64,000 bases of DNA from Turritopsis dohrnii. Taxonomy: Eukaryota; Cnidaria; Hydrozoa; Anthoathecata; Oceaniidae. The stretch is taken from positions 1,550,001-1,614,000 of the forward strand of contig BQMF02000026.1 of assembly GCA_027922465.2 (NCBI GenBank). The letters are read 5' to 3'. The notes beneath the pieces are model-generated. The model had not been told where the DNA came from. It worked only from the letters and a program-made list of their open reading frames with translations, and made no database searches. Made by a program: the position numbers and the translations under genes. Positions 23,612 through 35,130 of this stretch are shown here, piece after piece; position 1 is the stretch's first letter, and the number at the start of each line of letters is the position of its first letter.

Positions 23612-23745
23612 TTAATGTTTCGTGGTTATGTTTATTTTGAAAGTGTTTGGACTGATTTTGTTGAGAAAGCACTTCAATATCTTAAATCAGTGAATCCTTT
23701 CTATTCAAGCATACTTATTCAGATCGATAATATCAGTAAAAGCTT

Positions 23746-24453
23746 TTTACATTTTCTTGTTGTTTTTTTTTATAAACATTGGCTACTTTTTGTTTTGAAT
23801 CAAAGTTTAAAACGCAGATTTCTAATGGATTTTTTGCTTTGATTTTTTTTTAAAAAAAGTTTGTTTTTTTTCTTTTGGCTCTTACAGAATTTCTTTAACA
23901 AATCTTGTTTTGATTATAAAATACGTATCCATGGTTTCAGTTCACACATTTCTTTTGTTTGTAGCAAATACTTTCTGATATTACTTGTTAAGCCTTTATT
24001 ACACTTTTTGAAAGGTATATTAGCATCAATAAAAAAGAAGTTATCCTAAAGAAAGTTTAACTCAATTACAACGTAAGCGAAAAACCGTGAAGACCATCCG
24101 TCAAGGAGTTTTCAAATCTGATCTCCCATTTCGAAATGATCATGCTCGCAATTCTTCTTGTTTTTATTGTGTTTAGTTTATACAATGTTAACAAAAGTTT
24201 AAATGTATATATTTGTTTCTGTGTAAAGACTTGCAAAAACATTCATCTGAATTTTTTTGAGTTTTCGGACAAAAATTTGTTTTTGTTTCCGTTGTATAGC
24301 TTGCAATGTATAGCTTGCTGTGTGTACACATTGGAATGCTTGAGCGCGGGGGCATTTTTTAGCTAAAGCTACATGCTAGTTATTAAAATTTGTATAGGGA
24401 ATACTTGTATATATATAAAAAAATTATAAAAACATTTTGTACATTTGCATACA
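23746..24453. other. Noncoding, T-rich stretch
   Basis: The frames here are low-complexity Phe-rich reads of T-runs. Nothing else is supported. Confidence 0.35.
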
Positions 24454-24612
24454 GTTTATCTAACAATTTCAGACCACTAAAACTATTTGGTGTAAACCTT
24501 ATAAGATTTGTTTGGATAGCCGAGTTTATGAACAACTCTTGCCTCGTTTTTTCAAACGCTTTTATGAGTGTTTTTACCGAAAAGTTTGGTGGTCTGAAAT
24601 TGTTAGATAAAC
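24454..24612. mobile_element. 159-bp MITE with GTTTATCTAACAATTTCAGA ends
   Basis: The left terminus GTTTATCTAACAATTTCAGA plus CCAC is matched exactly by its inverse at the right edge. ACA stands next to each end, which may be a 3-bp duplication. No coding content. Superfamily unknown. Confidence 0.75.
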
Positions 24613-25056
24613 ACACTCTTTGTGTGATCATGGCTCGTGTGAGAGCCGAAAGCTAATAAACATGTCATAGAAAGGGCTGTCGCTTTTTTTTTGTTATTAT
24701 TATCTATGAAGACATGCTATGAATTCGATGTCAGGGGTATTCCTGGGAATTCCTCTGACATCTTCTGTTTATTCTCAAAAATTTTCTTTATATAGAACAT
24801 TTGTTTACGTCACGTCATCGATTTAACGATACTCACGTAATGCAAATAGAAAGCCCTTACTTAGGAATGTTTATTATAAAGTATTATAAAGTCAGTTTGG
24901 GTTTTGTTTCGGGATGATTTTTTTCTCGATAAGTTCGTATTCTATTCAAGTCAGTTTCGGTTTTGATTTCAATACAAATTGTTTTGTGATTTTTCTTTTC
25001 GCTTGCCGTGAAATTAGTAAAGAAACGTTAACGCGTAGGTTCGTTGTTTTTAAACT
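24613..25056. other. Noncoding stretch
   Basis: A small imperfect hairpin (GATGTCAG paired with CTGACATC) lies at about 24729-24764. Otherwise nothing is recognised. Confidence 0.35.
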
Positions 25057-25092
25057 ATGAGTAATCAAACAATTAAGAGGACAAGTTCACAG
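25057..25092 (+). pseudogene. Possible first-exon relic of a second recombinase-type element
   Basis: ATG followed by codons for SNQTIKR closely matches the first exon at 32855-32896 (MSNKTIKRYSLRTK), and the nucleotides agree over most of the first 28 bases. It lies about 350 bases before another GATAGCCTGACATCTT cluster. Stop codons follow soon and no splice donor matches, so this is at most a scrap. Confidence 0.35.
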
Positions 25093-25361
25093 CAAATCCC
25101 CTGTGGTTTATAATTTTAAATCTTGTAACTTCTTGTTCCAGATAACACTATTGATTCATAAACTATTTAGTTTCTGTTTTCTTAGCCATTATTCTACACC
25201 AATATTTTTACTGGAATAAACCAATCAAGTTTTGCTGTCGTTAACATCTTACACGGTGGCATTTTTTTGCCGTCGTAAATAATGATCTGCCATCGCAATT
25301 TTCAAATACGACGGCATTTTTGCGCTGTCAGTCTTTGTTCCTAATTCAGAAGGCTGAGCAG

Positions 25362-25363
<2 letters not shown>

Positions 25364-25401
<38 letters not shown>
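25364..25401. repeat. (TAA)n microsatellite
   Basis: About 12 consecutive TAA/ATA units. It sits next to TCCTAATTCAG, whose inverse also stands next to the long (TAA)n run at 52073. Confidence 0.9.
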
Positions 25402-25402
<1 letters not shown>

Positions 25403-25411
25403 GTATATGCC

Positions 25412-25558
25412 CGATTCCTTATCCGATAGCCTGACATCTTGTTAGGATAGCTTGACATCTTTTTAAGATAGCCTGGCATCTTCTGTATGTCATAGGATAG
25501 CTTGGCATCCTCGTCGGATAGCCTGGCATCTTCGTCGGATAGCCTGACATCCTGTTCG
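25412..25558 (+). repeat. Cluster 1 of the GATAGCCTGACATCTT motif (six units)
   Basis: Six copies of (G)GATAGCCTGACATCTT, or variants with TTGACATC or TGGCATC, follow one another with spacers of a few bases to about 14. The same motif forms clusters at 32179-32292 and 41013-41096 in the same orientation. A single inverted copy is at about 52034. Confidence 0.85.
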
Positions 25559-25800
25559 GTTCACGTGTGATCGGCATTACTGTTCCGTAATGGCGAAGTC
25601 GTTGTCTTGCGTTGTGGTTAACATGTTTACCAGGATGACTAAGATAACATTTTGAATTGCAGAATAAAATAGATACTATTATGAAAAATGATCAAATGGC
25701 AGGAGACCCCCATAATTAATCCTAGTTGATTTCTAGAGAAAAGTAAATCACTGAAAAGTAAAAAAATGATCGTGGCTGAAATGATGAAAGATGAACAAAA

Positions 25801-26640
25801 CAATCAATCAATCAATCAATCAATTCACATATATTTCTATAGATCACCAAAAATATACAATGTTAATTTGTCAAATGTAAATACAAAATAGGCAATCAAT
25901 AATGGAGACCGCCATAATTAGCAAAAGCTAGCAAGCGTGACGGACACCATGGACATCACAAAACAACTACAGGACGCTACAGGACAAAACAAACAAAAAG
26001 CAGGCAGAATAACAAACCAAACATCAGTGTAAATGAGGGTGTTAAAGGTGAAGCAGATCAATCAAAAAACAATCAATAGGAATTTAGAAAAGTAGATTTC
26101 AAAGTAGATTTCAGCTTATGCAAAGACAAATCCATCAGTTTAGAAGTATTGGCTAAGTCATGACAAAATTGCCAAGATAGCATAGACTGGTGTCTTACAG
26201 ATTTGAGGCCATAACTAGAGGTGCGAACAAGACGGGAGTTAATGAGGCCTCTGGTGGAGGCTCTTGTATTGTAAGCATGAGAGAAATCAACTGCAAATGT
26301 GTCGAGTAAAGGTGAAGGGAGGTTAGCATGATACACAGAATGTAAAAACGTTACATTATGCATATGAATTAAATCAGTAAATTTTATTAAACCCAATTCA
26401 GCAAATAAAGGTTCCACTGGGGCATTAAAATTAGCAAAACACATCAAACGAACAGCACAATTTTGCAGAGCTATGATCCGACGCATATACATAGATACAG
26501 GCTGGCCCCAAACTTGTGCACAATAATTTAAGTGTGAATCAAAAAGAGCAAAGTAGATAGAAACAAGGGTCTCTCTGGGTACCATGTGTCTTAGTTTACA
26601 TAGAACTCCATTGGCACGCTTTTGACGAGTTTGACAGCGA
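25801..26640 (-). mobile_element. 5'-truncated LINE, reverse-transcriptase C-terminus
   Basis: The minus-strand frame 26585-26073 encodes 170 residues: FALFDSHLNYCAQVWG, then IIALQNCAVRLMCF, then a basic Leu-rich end. This is the region downstream of the reverse-transcriptase core in Jockey/CR1-type LINEs. The 3' UTR follows, and the copy ends on the minus strand in a (TTGA)n tail, seen as (CAAT)n at 25801-25822. The catalytic core is missing because of 5' truncation. Confidence 0.75.
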
Positions 26641-28275
26641 TACTATCAATCTGAGGTTTCAATCAGTGTAGTAAAAGTAAGTATGAATTGAGAAGATGTT
26701 TTGAGAAATTTTGCACTTAGGAACTTAGGATTTAAGACACAGCCACTGTCTGTAAAGAGCCTCTGATCTGCACTTTCTTTATCTCTAAGCTATATATAAT
26801 GTAATAATATGAATTGATTGGTACCCTCTATATGTTATATAAATTATGGATAGATTGTAGAGGGGGAGACAATTATTATTTTTCTCAATTATTCTACGTT
26901 GAGATAATTTTTTTATCAATTCTGATAATGTGATTATTTCAGAAGGTTCAAATTATTGTGTGAATCAAATTTTGGTATATATATAGCTGAAACATAATTG
27001 CCTTAAAATGATTTTGAAATGATCCTGTAAACAAACTGCATTAAAAGATTTTAATCACAAATCATATCATAGGTAATAAATACTGTTTTGGACTTTATTG
27101 AAGTTTACTCCCATATAAAGCTGTTGACCCTTTCTTTAAACTTGCAATTTAAAGAAAGGAAACCATATCATTTCCTGCGACAAACCTGTCAGAAATTGTT
27201 TTTTTTTAATTGGAAGTTTAAAGAAATGGATCAGAGTTATATACACGAGAGTAATAAAGCCTCATTTTGTCTATGTTTATTTACTTTCAACAAATAAGCA
27301 ATGGATTTCAACGATTCCCCAGGGTGAACATTATGTTTCTTATTTAACAACAGTATATAATATAATATAAATATATCATTCTGATCAATAGAAATTTACT
27401 AAAGCAACTAACCAATCCCAGAAACCCAATCAGGTTTTCACAGCATCTGGAAAATCAGCAAAAAAGCTATTTTTAACAGGAAATTTCTGGAAAGTCGGGG
27501 AAAATTTCATACAGTTGTTTATAACAGTGTCTATTACTGACTTTGTTCAACGATAATTTCATTTACAGTACAGTATATACCCAATCATCTATGAATATTT
27601 TGTATTTTTTCGTTTCAGAGTTAACTGACACTCTGTAATATCTTAATTTGAAATGTTTTATCCCTTCTCTAGCCTGTAAATTGATACGTTATGTTATCTT
27701 CATTCTGTGTCAGTTTTAGGCAAAAAAGTCAGGGAAAATGATACCTCTTTTTACTTTTAAATCAGGGAAAGTCAGGGTAAATATTTTGGGAGAAGTGCTA
27801 CGAACCCTGTCAATTCTTGTCCGGCGTGACAAACATGTAGCAGTATTCTTTTAGTATTATAAAGTAAATAGATTTGAGCTCTTTTAGCCTCCAAAATACT
27901 AATCTAAAGACCCAGCCTTGTATATACATTAGATAGAAGAATTTTTGTTGTTATTGGGCTTTTTTTTCAGACAGTTTAAACCATTTCGGGAAAACAGATT
28001 ATCTCACTTTTATTCACCATATGTGCATCACATATATACACTCCACAGACCCTATTCCTCAGCACCTTACCACCTTAAGTAAATCTTTCTTTCTAATTTA
28101 ATAATTCTCAACATTGGCAAACCTCTTCTTGTATATACTTCATATTTAGCTTTATAAACTGTGCTTCTCTAGCCTTTCTCTTCTGTGTGTTGTTGAAATC
28201 CTGGCTAGGATCCTGTCATGATTTAACCAGGTTTAGCCTCAATATAAACTTCCTTCTTTGCCTTGTTTCTACTCT
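26641..28275. other. Noncoding stretch, nothing recognised
   Basis: AT-rich sequence. A copy-specific run around 27720-27790 (TCAGGGAAA repeated) is the only structure noticed. Confidence 0.35.
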
Positions 28276-29112
28276 TATCTCTTATCTTGTGTATCTTGAC
28301 GAGGATCTCACCTGGAAAAACATCTGAATCTTCTGAATCTGTTTCTCTTTCTGTTTATCATGCAATCTTTTCCTCTCGTATGCGATGTGGATGCCTGGAC
28401 TGGGCCTTGCATGAATCTTCTAATGATAAACACATTCTCCTTCTTCAAAAAACTGCAGTTCGTCTCATTACTATTTTTCCTTTAGAATTCATTCTTATCG
28501 ACTCTTTTCTAAACTTGGTGTACTTTCAATCTTTGATTTGGCAAGAACTCTAAATATCCTTTTCATTCATTAAATTCTGTATCACAAAATTCCTGATCAT
28601 GGGTATAGTGCTTTCCATTTCTCCAAATTATCCCATTTCATCAATACTATAGGTAAGTCAGCGAATCGCTATGTAAACCTACTATAAACACTACGTTTTA
28701 TGATATTAATTCTTTTATATATCAATCAATATCTTGGTCCAGTCTACCTATATACACTTCGATCTAGCTTTCCTTTCATAACCGACTTAAAAATCTTGTC
28801 ACTGATTTATGACACTACCTAACATGCAACTACCTTCTCACTCTTGGATTAATATCTCCTTAATCAGGAAACCCTACAGTTTTTGTACTTTTTTTATTTA
28901 TGTTTACTATCATTTAATTTATCTTCATATTTTCTGTTATTTATTTGTAGCTATATTTTTAATTTTGTCTTCTTTTTGGTAGCCACCTCTTTTGTTTAGA
29001 TTTATTTACTGGGGTGGTCTCCAGTCTTTATTTCGTCTCATTATATACTTTGTATTTAATTTTTGTGACAAATAAATATTGTTCTATTCTATTCTATTTC
29101 TATTCTATTCTA
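28276..29112 (+). mobile_element. Decayed LINE 3' end with (TTCTA)n tail
   Basis: The frames at about 28340-28620 read VYHAIFSSRMRCGC, then LLQKTAVRLIT, and after a frame change FSKLGVLSIFDLARTLNILF. This is the same C-terminal region as in the LINE at 26 kb, but from a different family. The 3' UTR ends at about 29075 in TTCTATTCTATTC repeats, a LINE-type tail. Confidence 0.6.
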
Positions 29113-30439
29113 GTCATTCCACAACTTATGTTTTGTCTAATAATACTAATCAACATCATTGTTTCACTACTGTTTATCTCCCTTTTTAAAGTACTAGGTG
29201 CTATATCAATGGTTGCACAAAATTTAAAATTTATGCCCAGAAACTGCTTCAAACATGAATTTCCAAGCTTACATGTAGAAATTTGAGAGATTTTACATTA
29301 TTTTTATGTAGAGTGTATTTATACGAAAATATAAAGTATATATAAAAAGTGAGTTTTTTGATAAAATAGAAAAGGTTATGCCAAATTAGATTTCAGAAAA
29401 TTGTTAGCTATACTATAATAAGCAGTTCAGTGTCTGTAGAAACCAATTCCTTATTGTTGATATTGTTTCAAAATTTGGAATCTAAGAATGAGCTTGTGCA
29501 CCAGTTACATCAAGGAAATAACATTTCTAAAATCCTATTGATTTATCCACCAGCAGAATCTTTAAACAACTACAGCAATGTACACACAATACTTCTGTAA
29601 GGTTCAGATGACTTTATTCCGATGAATTTGATAAATTTATTCTATCTATTCATCTATTCAATTTGGAGATATTCTCTTTGTTTTACCCATGGCATATTGT
29701 ATGTAATGTCTGCAACTTATCCTTATGAAACTGATATAAAGATAATGGTTTACATATATGAAAAGAATATGACATTATTCAAAATTACTGACAGATGATA
29801 TTGAAAAAACAAATCATCATCAAGAAAATAAAACTATATGTATGATTTTACTAGTGTGAAATTACCAACCTTTTTATGGGAAAATTTTATTTACATTACC
29901 ATACATACTTTTTACATAATATTGGGATGGAAGTCGTTATTTATCTGTTTGGTTTCCGTCGTTGTGTCCTAGGTTGATGCTAATTCCCTGTGAATATAAT
30001 TCTGTTTCAAAATAGCAGCAAACAGCAAACTTCCAGATTAACTTCCCAGCAGGATGAAAGTGCCTCCAGCCCTGATATTTTACAGATTTATCTGTGTTAT
30101 GCTTTCATATCTTGTCAAAGTAACTCCAGCATATATATTGGAAATAAATATTAAAGTGATAGAATATTTTGATGTTCCTCGTTTTGATCTTGTATATTCT
30201 AACAAATCATTTGATGCAAAGGTTATAATGGCAAACTTTATAAGAACACAATGGTGATCATAGATTCATTGAGGTTTGGTATCTATACACATAGGTTCTA
30301 AAGAGTGAAATTGGCATTTAAAATGACATAAATATATATGTAACATATGCATTGCAGTGTAAATGAGCTTTACATTCTGACTTTCTATCTTTCTTTTGTT
30401 TTTATATATCTGATAAATAATTCAAAAAATAACTGGACT
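29113..30439. other. Noncoding stretch, nothing recognised
   Basis: No supported gene. The short frames at 29014-29286 and 30054-30257 are AT-rich and lack motifs. Confidence 0.35.
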
Positions 30440-30597
30440 TCGAGTAAGTTAGAGCAATGATATATGTGTATCTCTGGTAGTAAGTCAACTACTAGTTGCA
30501 AGTCGGTGGGCAGAATATCCAGCCATTACCGATGGAAGCCCAAGGACTAAAAACTCCTAGTTACTTATATACTTAATGACTGATTGACTTACCGACT
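30440..30597 (+). mobile_element. SINE 3' half
   Basis: Carries TTAGAGCAATGATATATG, TCTCTGGTAGTAAGTCAACT, CTAGTTGCAAGTCGGTGGGC, GATGGAAGCCCAAGGACT and a CTAGTTACTTATATACTTAA tail. It matches the 3' two-thirds of the SINE at 51413-51692. The tRNA-like head is missing. Confidence 0.75.
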
Positions 30598-30776
30598 AGT
30601 TCAAAGATAATGTGACTATTTTCATTAATTTTCCTAGAAAAATTAACAATGGGACAGAACATGAGAAGGAAGAACTTGGAAATGACTGAAAGGTTTGTAC
30701 TCTGTCAAAGATATTTGTTAAGTTCTTTTGTTAGATATTTGCTAAGTCTCTATTGAATGTTTTTTAATGTTTCATA

Positions 30777-30939
30777 TGGTTCGTGTGTCAAATTACAACC
30801 ATTAGACTTTACTGTGGAAACCTTGTGAAATGTGTCTGGGTTAGTGAGGGTAAAGGTCGGGCGTAGCCTCGTTTGTTCAATTATATTTGTAAGTGTTTTC
30901 ACCGTTTAAATGTAATGGTTGCAATTTGACACATGAACA
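30777..30939. mobile_element. 163-bp MITE with long imperfect inverted repeats
   Basis: GTTCGTGTGTCAAATTACAA plus CCATTA at the left is matched by the inverse TAATGGTTGCAATTTGACAC plus ATGAAC at the right, about 45 bp of imperfect pairing in all. TA dinucleotides at the edges are consistent with a Tc1/mariner-type origin. Confidence 0.75.
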
Positions 30940-32178
30940 TACTCTTTAATGCTTTTAGACATATGATATGTGATATTTGAAAGAACTTTCAGCTTTGAAG
31001 GCTAAAGAAACATGCTGTTAGAACCAAAGTGAATTTAATAAGAACTTAAAATTTCTAATGAATTTGAACAGATAAAATTCACTGATAAACTTTATAACTT
31101 ATCTCAATAGTATAGCCTGGCAGGCATTTTTATAAAATTGCCTAAAATCTTGTTAGGTAACTGATTTGTGTGGATAGAAAAGTAGAACAGTGTAAAGTTT
31201 ACAAAAATCTGTTATATCAAAGGAAGCACTTGTCATTGTCTTGTCATACTCTTTTTTGTTTCTAGACTGGACATTCATGTATTCACCTAGTTTCACATTC
31301 TGTCACTTGACTGTCACTTGATTTAACAAATTTTGAGCAAACCCTCATGAAATAAAATGCTACTAAGCGTTTCAATGATAATGAGAAATGAGTGATGTCC
31401 TAAAGAAATTTACACTGGTGCATTGATGGCATATATTATCGGTTACTGATGAGATATTCCTCGCAGTCGTCCAAACTGGTCCTCACATGTTCTCAAGTCG
31501 ACCACGAAATCGCTTCATTTTTAAATGCCTCAAAGAACAAACAAAGCTGAACAGAATTATTTACATTTCGATTCATTTTGTACTGTAAATACTTACACTC
31601 AGTGGTTTTCACCTGGTAACAAGCTTGCAATCAATGGATATTGTTTATCAGATACTTTATAATCTATTTTATACTTCCAAGTTTGTTTATAGGAAGATTT
31701 CTTTCATTTGATATTATTGTTGTCTTTCAGTTTGGTTGTTATTTTTGATTTTAACTAGTGCTAGCTTGTGAATATTTTAAATTACATGTTGCCATGCGTT
31801 AACCCTATTGGCCTATTTAACTTATTTTTGCTTTTCTGAATTTCCAACGCTTGGCCTGAAGGCAAAACCTGTTTATGATGGAAAACACAAATGATCATAT
31901 CAAAGGATAGTTTACCTTGCATTAATAATTAATTATTGTAAGTAATTTTAATGTACAGCGGCTAACTATTCTAATGTGTCATTGACTGGAACTTCCCAGG
32001 ATTTTTTCATAGTCTACTGATAGAGACCTTAAATATGTAAAGCAAATTCTTGGGCAATACAAAGTTGTTATTTCAATACTTCCAACTATGTATACGGCTT
32101 TACAACTTATGCAACTAGTAAAACTTGTGTCTTTATAAGCAATTATTATTTCGAAAGAGTTTTAACATCACGTTACTT
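30940..32178. other. Noncoding stretch, nothing recognised
   Basis: AT-rich sequence without a supported gene or repeat. It is the left flank of the candidate recombinase element. Confidence 0.35.
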
Positions 32179-32292
32179 TTAGGATAGCCTGGCATCTTTG
32201 ATAGGATAGCCTGACATCTTTGATAGGAAAGCCTGGCATCCTTGATAGGATAGCCTGACATCCTTGATAAGATAGCCTGACATCTTGATAAA
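32179..32292 (+). repeat. Cluster 2 of the GATAGCCTGACATCTT motif (five 22-bp units)
   Basis: Five nearly perfect head-to-tail 22-bp units, AGGATAGCCTGACATCTTTG plus AT, with A/G and C/T variation at two positions. It lies about 560 bp before the first exon of the Dbf4-like gene. Orientation is the same as in cluster 3 past the recombinase gene. It is a candidate left-end binding site array. Confidence 0.85.
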
Positions 32293-35130
32293 GTTCGTTT
32301 TTGTTATTGCTATTTTTTGTTGTGTGGGGTAATGTATTACTAATATATCTGAACAGTCCAGAACTTGTCGAGCTCAATTTCTAAAACTAGATTTTGGGTT
32401 TCTTCAGATTTATCCCTGTGTTCTTGATTTAAACTGGTTAAACTTTATTTTTTGATGAAACGTTTCATTCGGTATTAAGTCCGAACCGTTGTGAAAGAAA
32501 CGGCAGAAAAGGATAATCAAATTTATCTAGGCGAGTAGCAAAAGTAGCACCTTTTTATTCATAACAAATTCGAGAAACTGTAGTACATTGCCTTTTACAA
32601 AGCCACTACCAATCGCCTAATGATCACTTCCATGTAGTTCCGGTCCTGTCTCCTATAATGGCTTGTTAAAGCTTGTGTTAACCATGTTAGATGTTAGGCG
32701 ATTAATAGATAGTAAGACACGGTAATGTAACAAAAATTCATGTTTCAAATTTTGGGGGATAATGGTAGCTACATTCCTGTCTGTTTCTAATCATCAAGTT
32801 CAGACCTGGATTTAGTTCCGTTGTTGTATTTCATAGCTTTATCACACAAGTAAAATGAGTAATAAAACGATTAAAAGATACAGCTTGAGAACAAAGGTGA
32901 GTGTGTATAATTCATACAATCTCAAATCAGCCATCATATTGCAGAGCATTTTTCTGGCTTTATGGAGACCTGACTTGAACGTGGATCTTCCCTCTTAGTA
33001 AATGCCGTGATAGTCTTTCGGCTGTGTGAACTAAAATTGCAGCAAAGAATTTTCGCATCGTTACTACGCCGCTGCTTAATATCATGTTGTTGACTTCATT
33101 TAAAAAATTCGGTTGTTTTTTTTGCGCTACACTACACTTAATACTTTACAAAATCCTGAAAACCACACAAATGTGTAATGTAGGATGCTAAAGTGATTTC
33201 TTGAGTATTGTCGTAGTTACCTGATGGTTAAACTGCTTGATTCTTTTAAGTCAAAGAAACCAGTATATTCTGGTGCGTAAATATAAATTTCCAAATAATC
33301 AAAAATAACCCTTAAATAAAAAATGACCCTAACACAGGGTAAATGAAAAAATTCATTAGCAGCAAAAACGTAGTTTGTATTAAATGGCTAAATTCAGTGT
33401 TGTTAGTTATGGTAGGTAGTATGTGGGGATGAATAGGTGAAAATTAACACCTTCTTCGAAATAACGTTCAGAAAACATCCATCCTTTTTCAATCTATTAT
33501 TTAAAGCATTTTTATTTTTAGACTGTAGCAAAGCGTACAGATCCAAAAGGTAGTAATCAAGTGACTGCTTCAGAAATTTTGCATAATGTATTCCAAGCTC
33601 CAGGCAGTTTTAAGCAAAACACGCAAAAAGAAACCGAAGTGATTCCTCCCAGTCCTCAGAAAATCAAAAGATACAGTATTGTTAATCCTTCCGAAACTCG
33701 ACGTTTGAAAATATCGGAAAAAGAATGTATTGAAGAAGGAAAGGTTGAAGTTTTAAATGAGCCATTTTTGAAAATAGAGGATAAAGAAGGAATTTATCGT
33801 CCAATATTGTGCAAAAATTGGAAAATACCTCAAATCAACTACAACACAGATACGGTCTTTGGTTACGAAGAAAAAACAAAGTCTCATAGCCTTAATGAAA
33901 ACACTGTTGGTGACAAAAAAGCTTACTGCGAAATTTGCAGCGAAACATACGAAAATCTACCTCGACACCTTGCTTCTGAAAAACATTCCAGATTTTTGTC
34001 AAACCCTGAGAGTTATGCCAAACTGGACAAAACAATATCCGAAATAAATAGTAAATGCAATATGTTTAATTCGGAGTCAATGGAAGACTTGACCGTAAGA
34101 GGTATAAGAGGTTTTAGTTCAAATGTAATTACAAGTGTAATTGGAAAGCAGTATGTCGAAGATATTACAACTGGTAAAATGGATTGTTGGAGACATAAAT
34201 TTTATAAGGAAGGCGGTAAGGCTAAACACAGTCTCAACGATACAGATCTGATAGCTCTTCTTCCTGACGAAACTTCAACGTTGATTCTTAATAAAATTCG
34301 AGGGATTTTTGGTGAGAAAGCCTTCCATTATCGAGATTATATTTTTAAAGTATTATTGCCTGATTCCATCGAAACGGTTTTTGCTGGTGTTATGAACTGG
34401 ACAAAAGAAAAGTCTGAACTCCATTTTCGTGAATATTTGATGAAACTGGAGGATGAAGATGATGATAGCTCAAGTGAAATTGAAGGTACTTTCGAAGAAA
34501 TCATTAAAAGAGGCTTAGTGAAACGACAGGATGCGATGAAACGCCTACACGAAAAGATTACAAATACTGTCGAGGACAACCTTGTTGATTTTGCGAGGGA
34601 AATTAATGTTAACCCTGATGACGTTGTTGTCATTGAAGATGGTGTCTCAACCGCAGAGCAGACGCAAAACAACTCTAACATTACCGATAATGTTTTTGTA
34701 GAAATAAAGGACGACCTTGCAACAAATAACGGATTCAATGCCGTTATACGAAATGCTTCGGATATCATACCTGAAGCAGGACATGAAAGAAACATATCAC
34801 CTGTAGCTGTAAAAGAAGTCGTAAATCAAGATGAATTAGAGCCGAAGAAACAAGTAATAAGAAAGGGGGGGGAGGAAAAAAAGCCCTGTAAAGTGTCCGG
34901 TATGCTTTAATTACCAAACGTACATAACACGACATCTACGACAAGTACATCACTGGAGTTGGAGAAGCGCAGCTTCTGCAATGAGTCAGATTAATGCTTC
35001 AGAAGGTAGTGACAAAGAACCAAAGCGAAAAGAAAAGGATTACCATTACAAAAGGATGTGTCCGGTACCAGGCTGCATGATGGTAAGATCAAATTTACCG
35101 GATCATTTGATCAAGTGCCAGAAAATGGAA

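Larger units (their letters stand above)
20306..23745 (+). mobile_element. Helentron-like element copy B, protease-like and DUF6570 regions, split by two MITEs
   Basis: Starts TTACGGTATAGCTGCGAAGC like copy A. 21434-21763 encodes the better-preserved second half of a protease-like domain (VNFLENKYGFLCGNSVCGAL, then FLFDSHSRNANGETCPDGTA, with a candidate Asp-Ser-His). Later frames encode a basic segment, then QELESLNRLEKILISKRILL, then KKISIMPKGQQPKIKGSVCN and LPRGADDSEILFVKLKRKL, continuing after a MITE as FRGYVYFESVWTDFVEKALQ. This is the DUF6570 region found in front of the Helitron Rep/helicase core. Rep and helicase motifs are absent, so the copy ends at about 23745. Frameshifts near 21840-22250 confirm it is dead. 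Confidence 0.75.

Noticed and set aside
32168..32377. 69-codon minus-strand frame
   Set aside because: It mostly translates the 22-bp motif repeats and has no independent support.
33859..34795. Frames overlapping the Dbf4-like exon on both strands
   Set aside because: They are shadows; only the main frame has domain motifs and splice signals.
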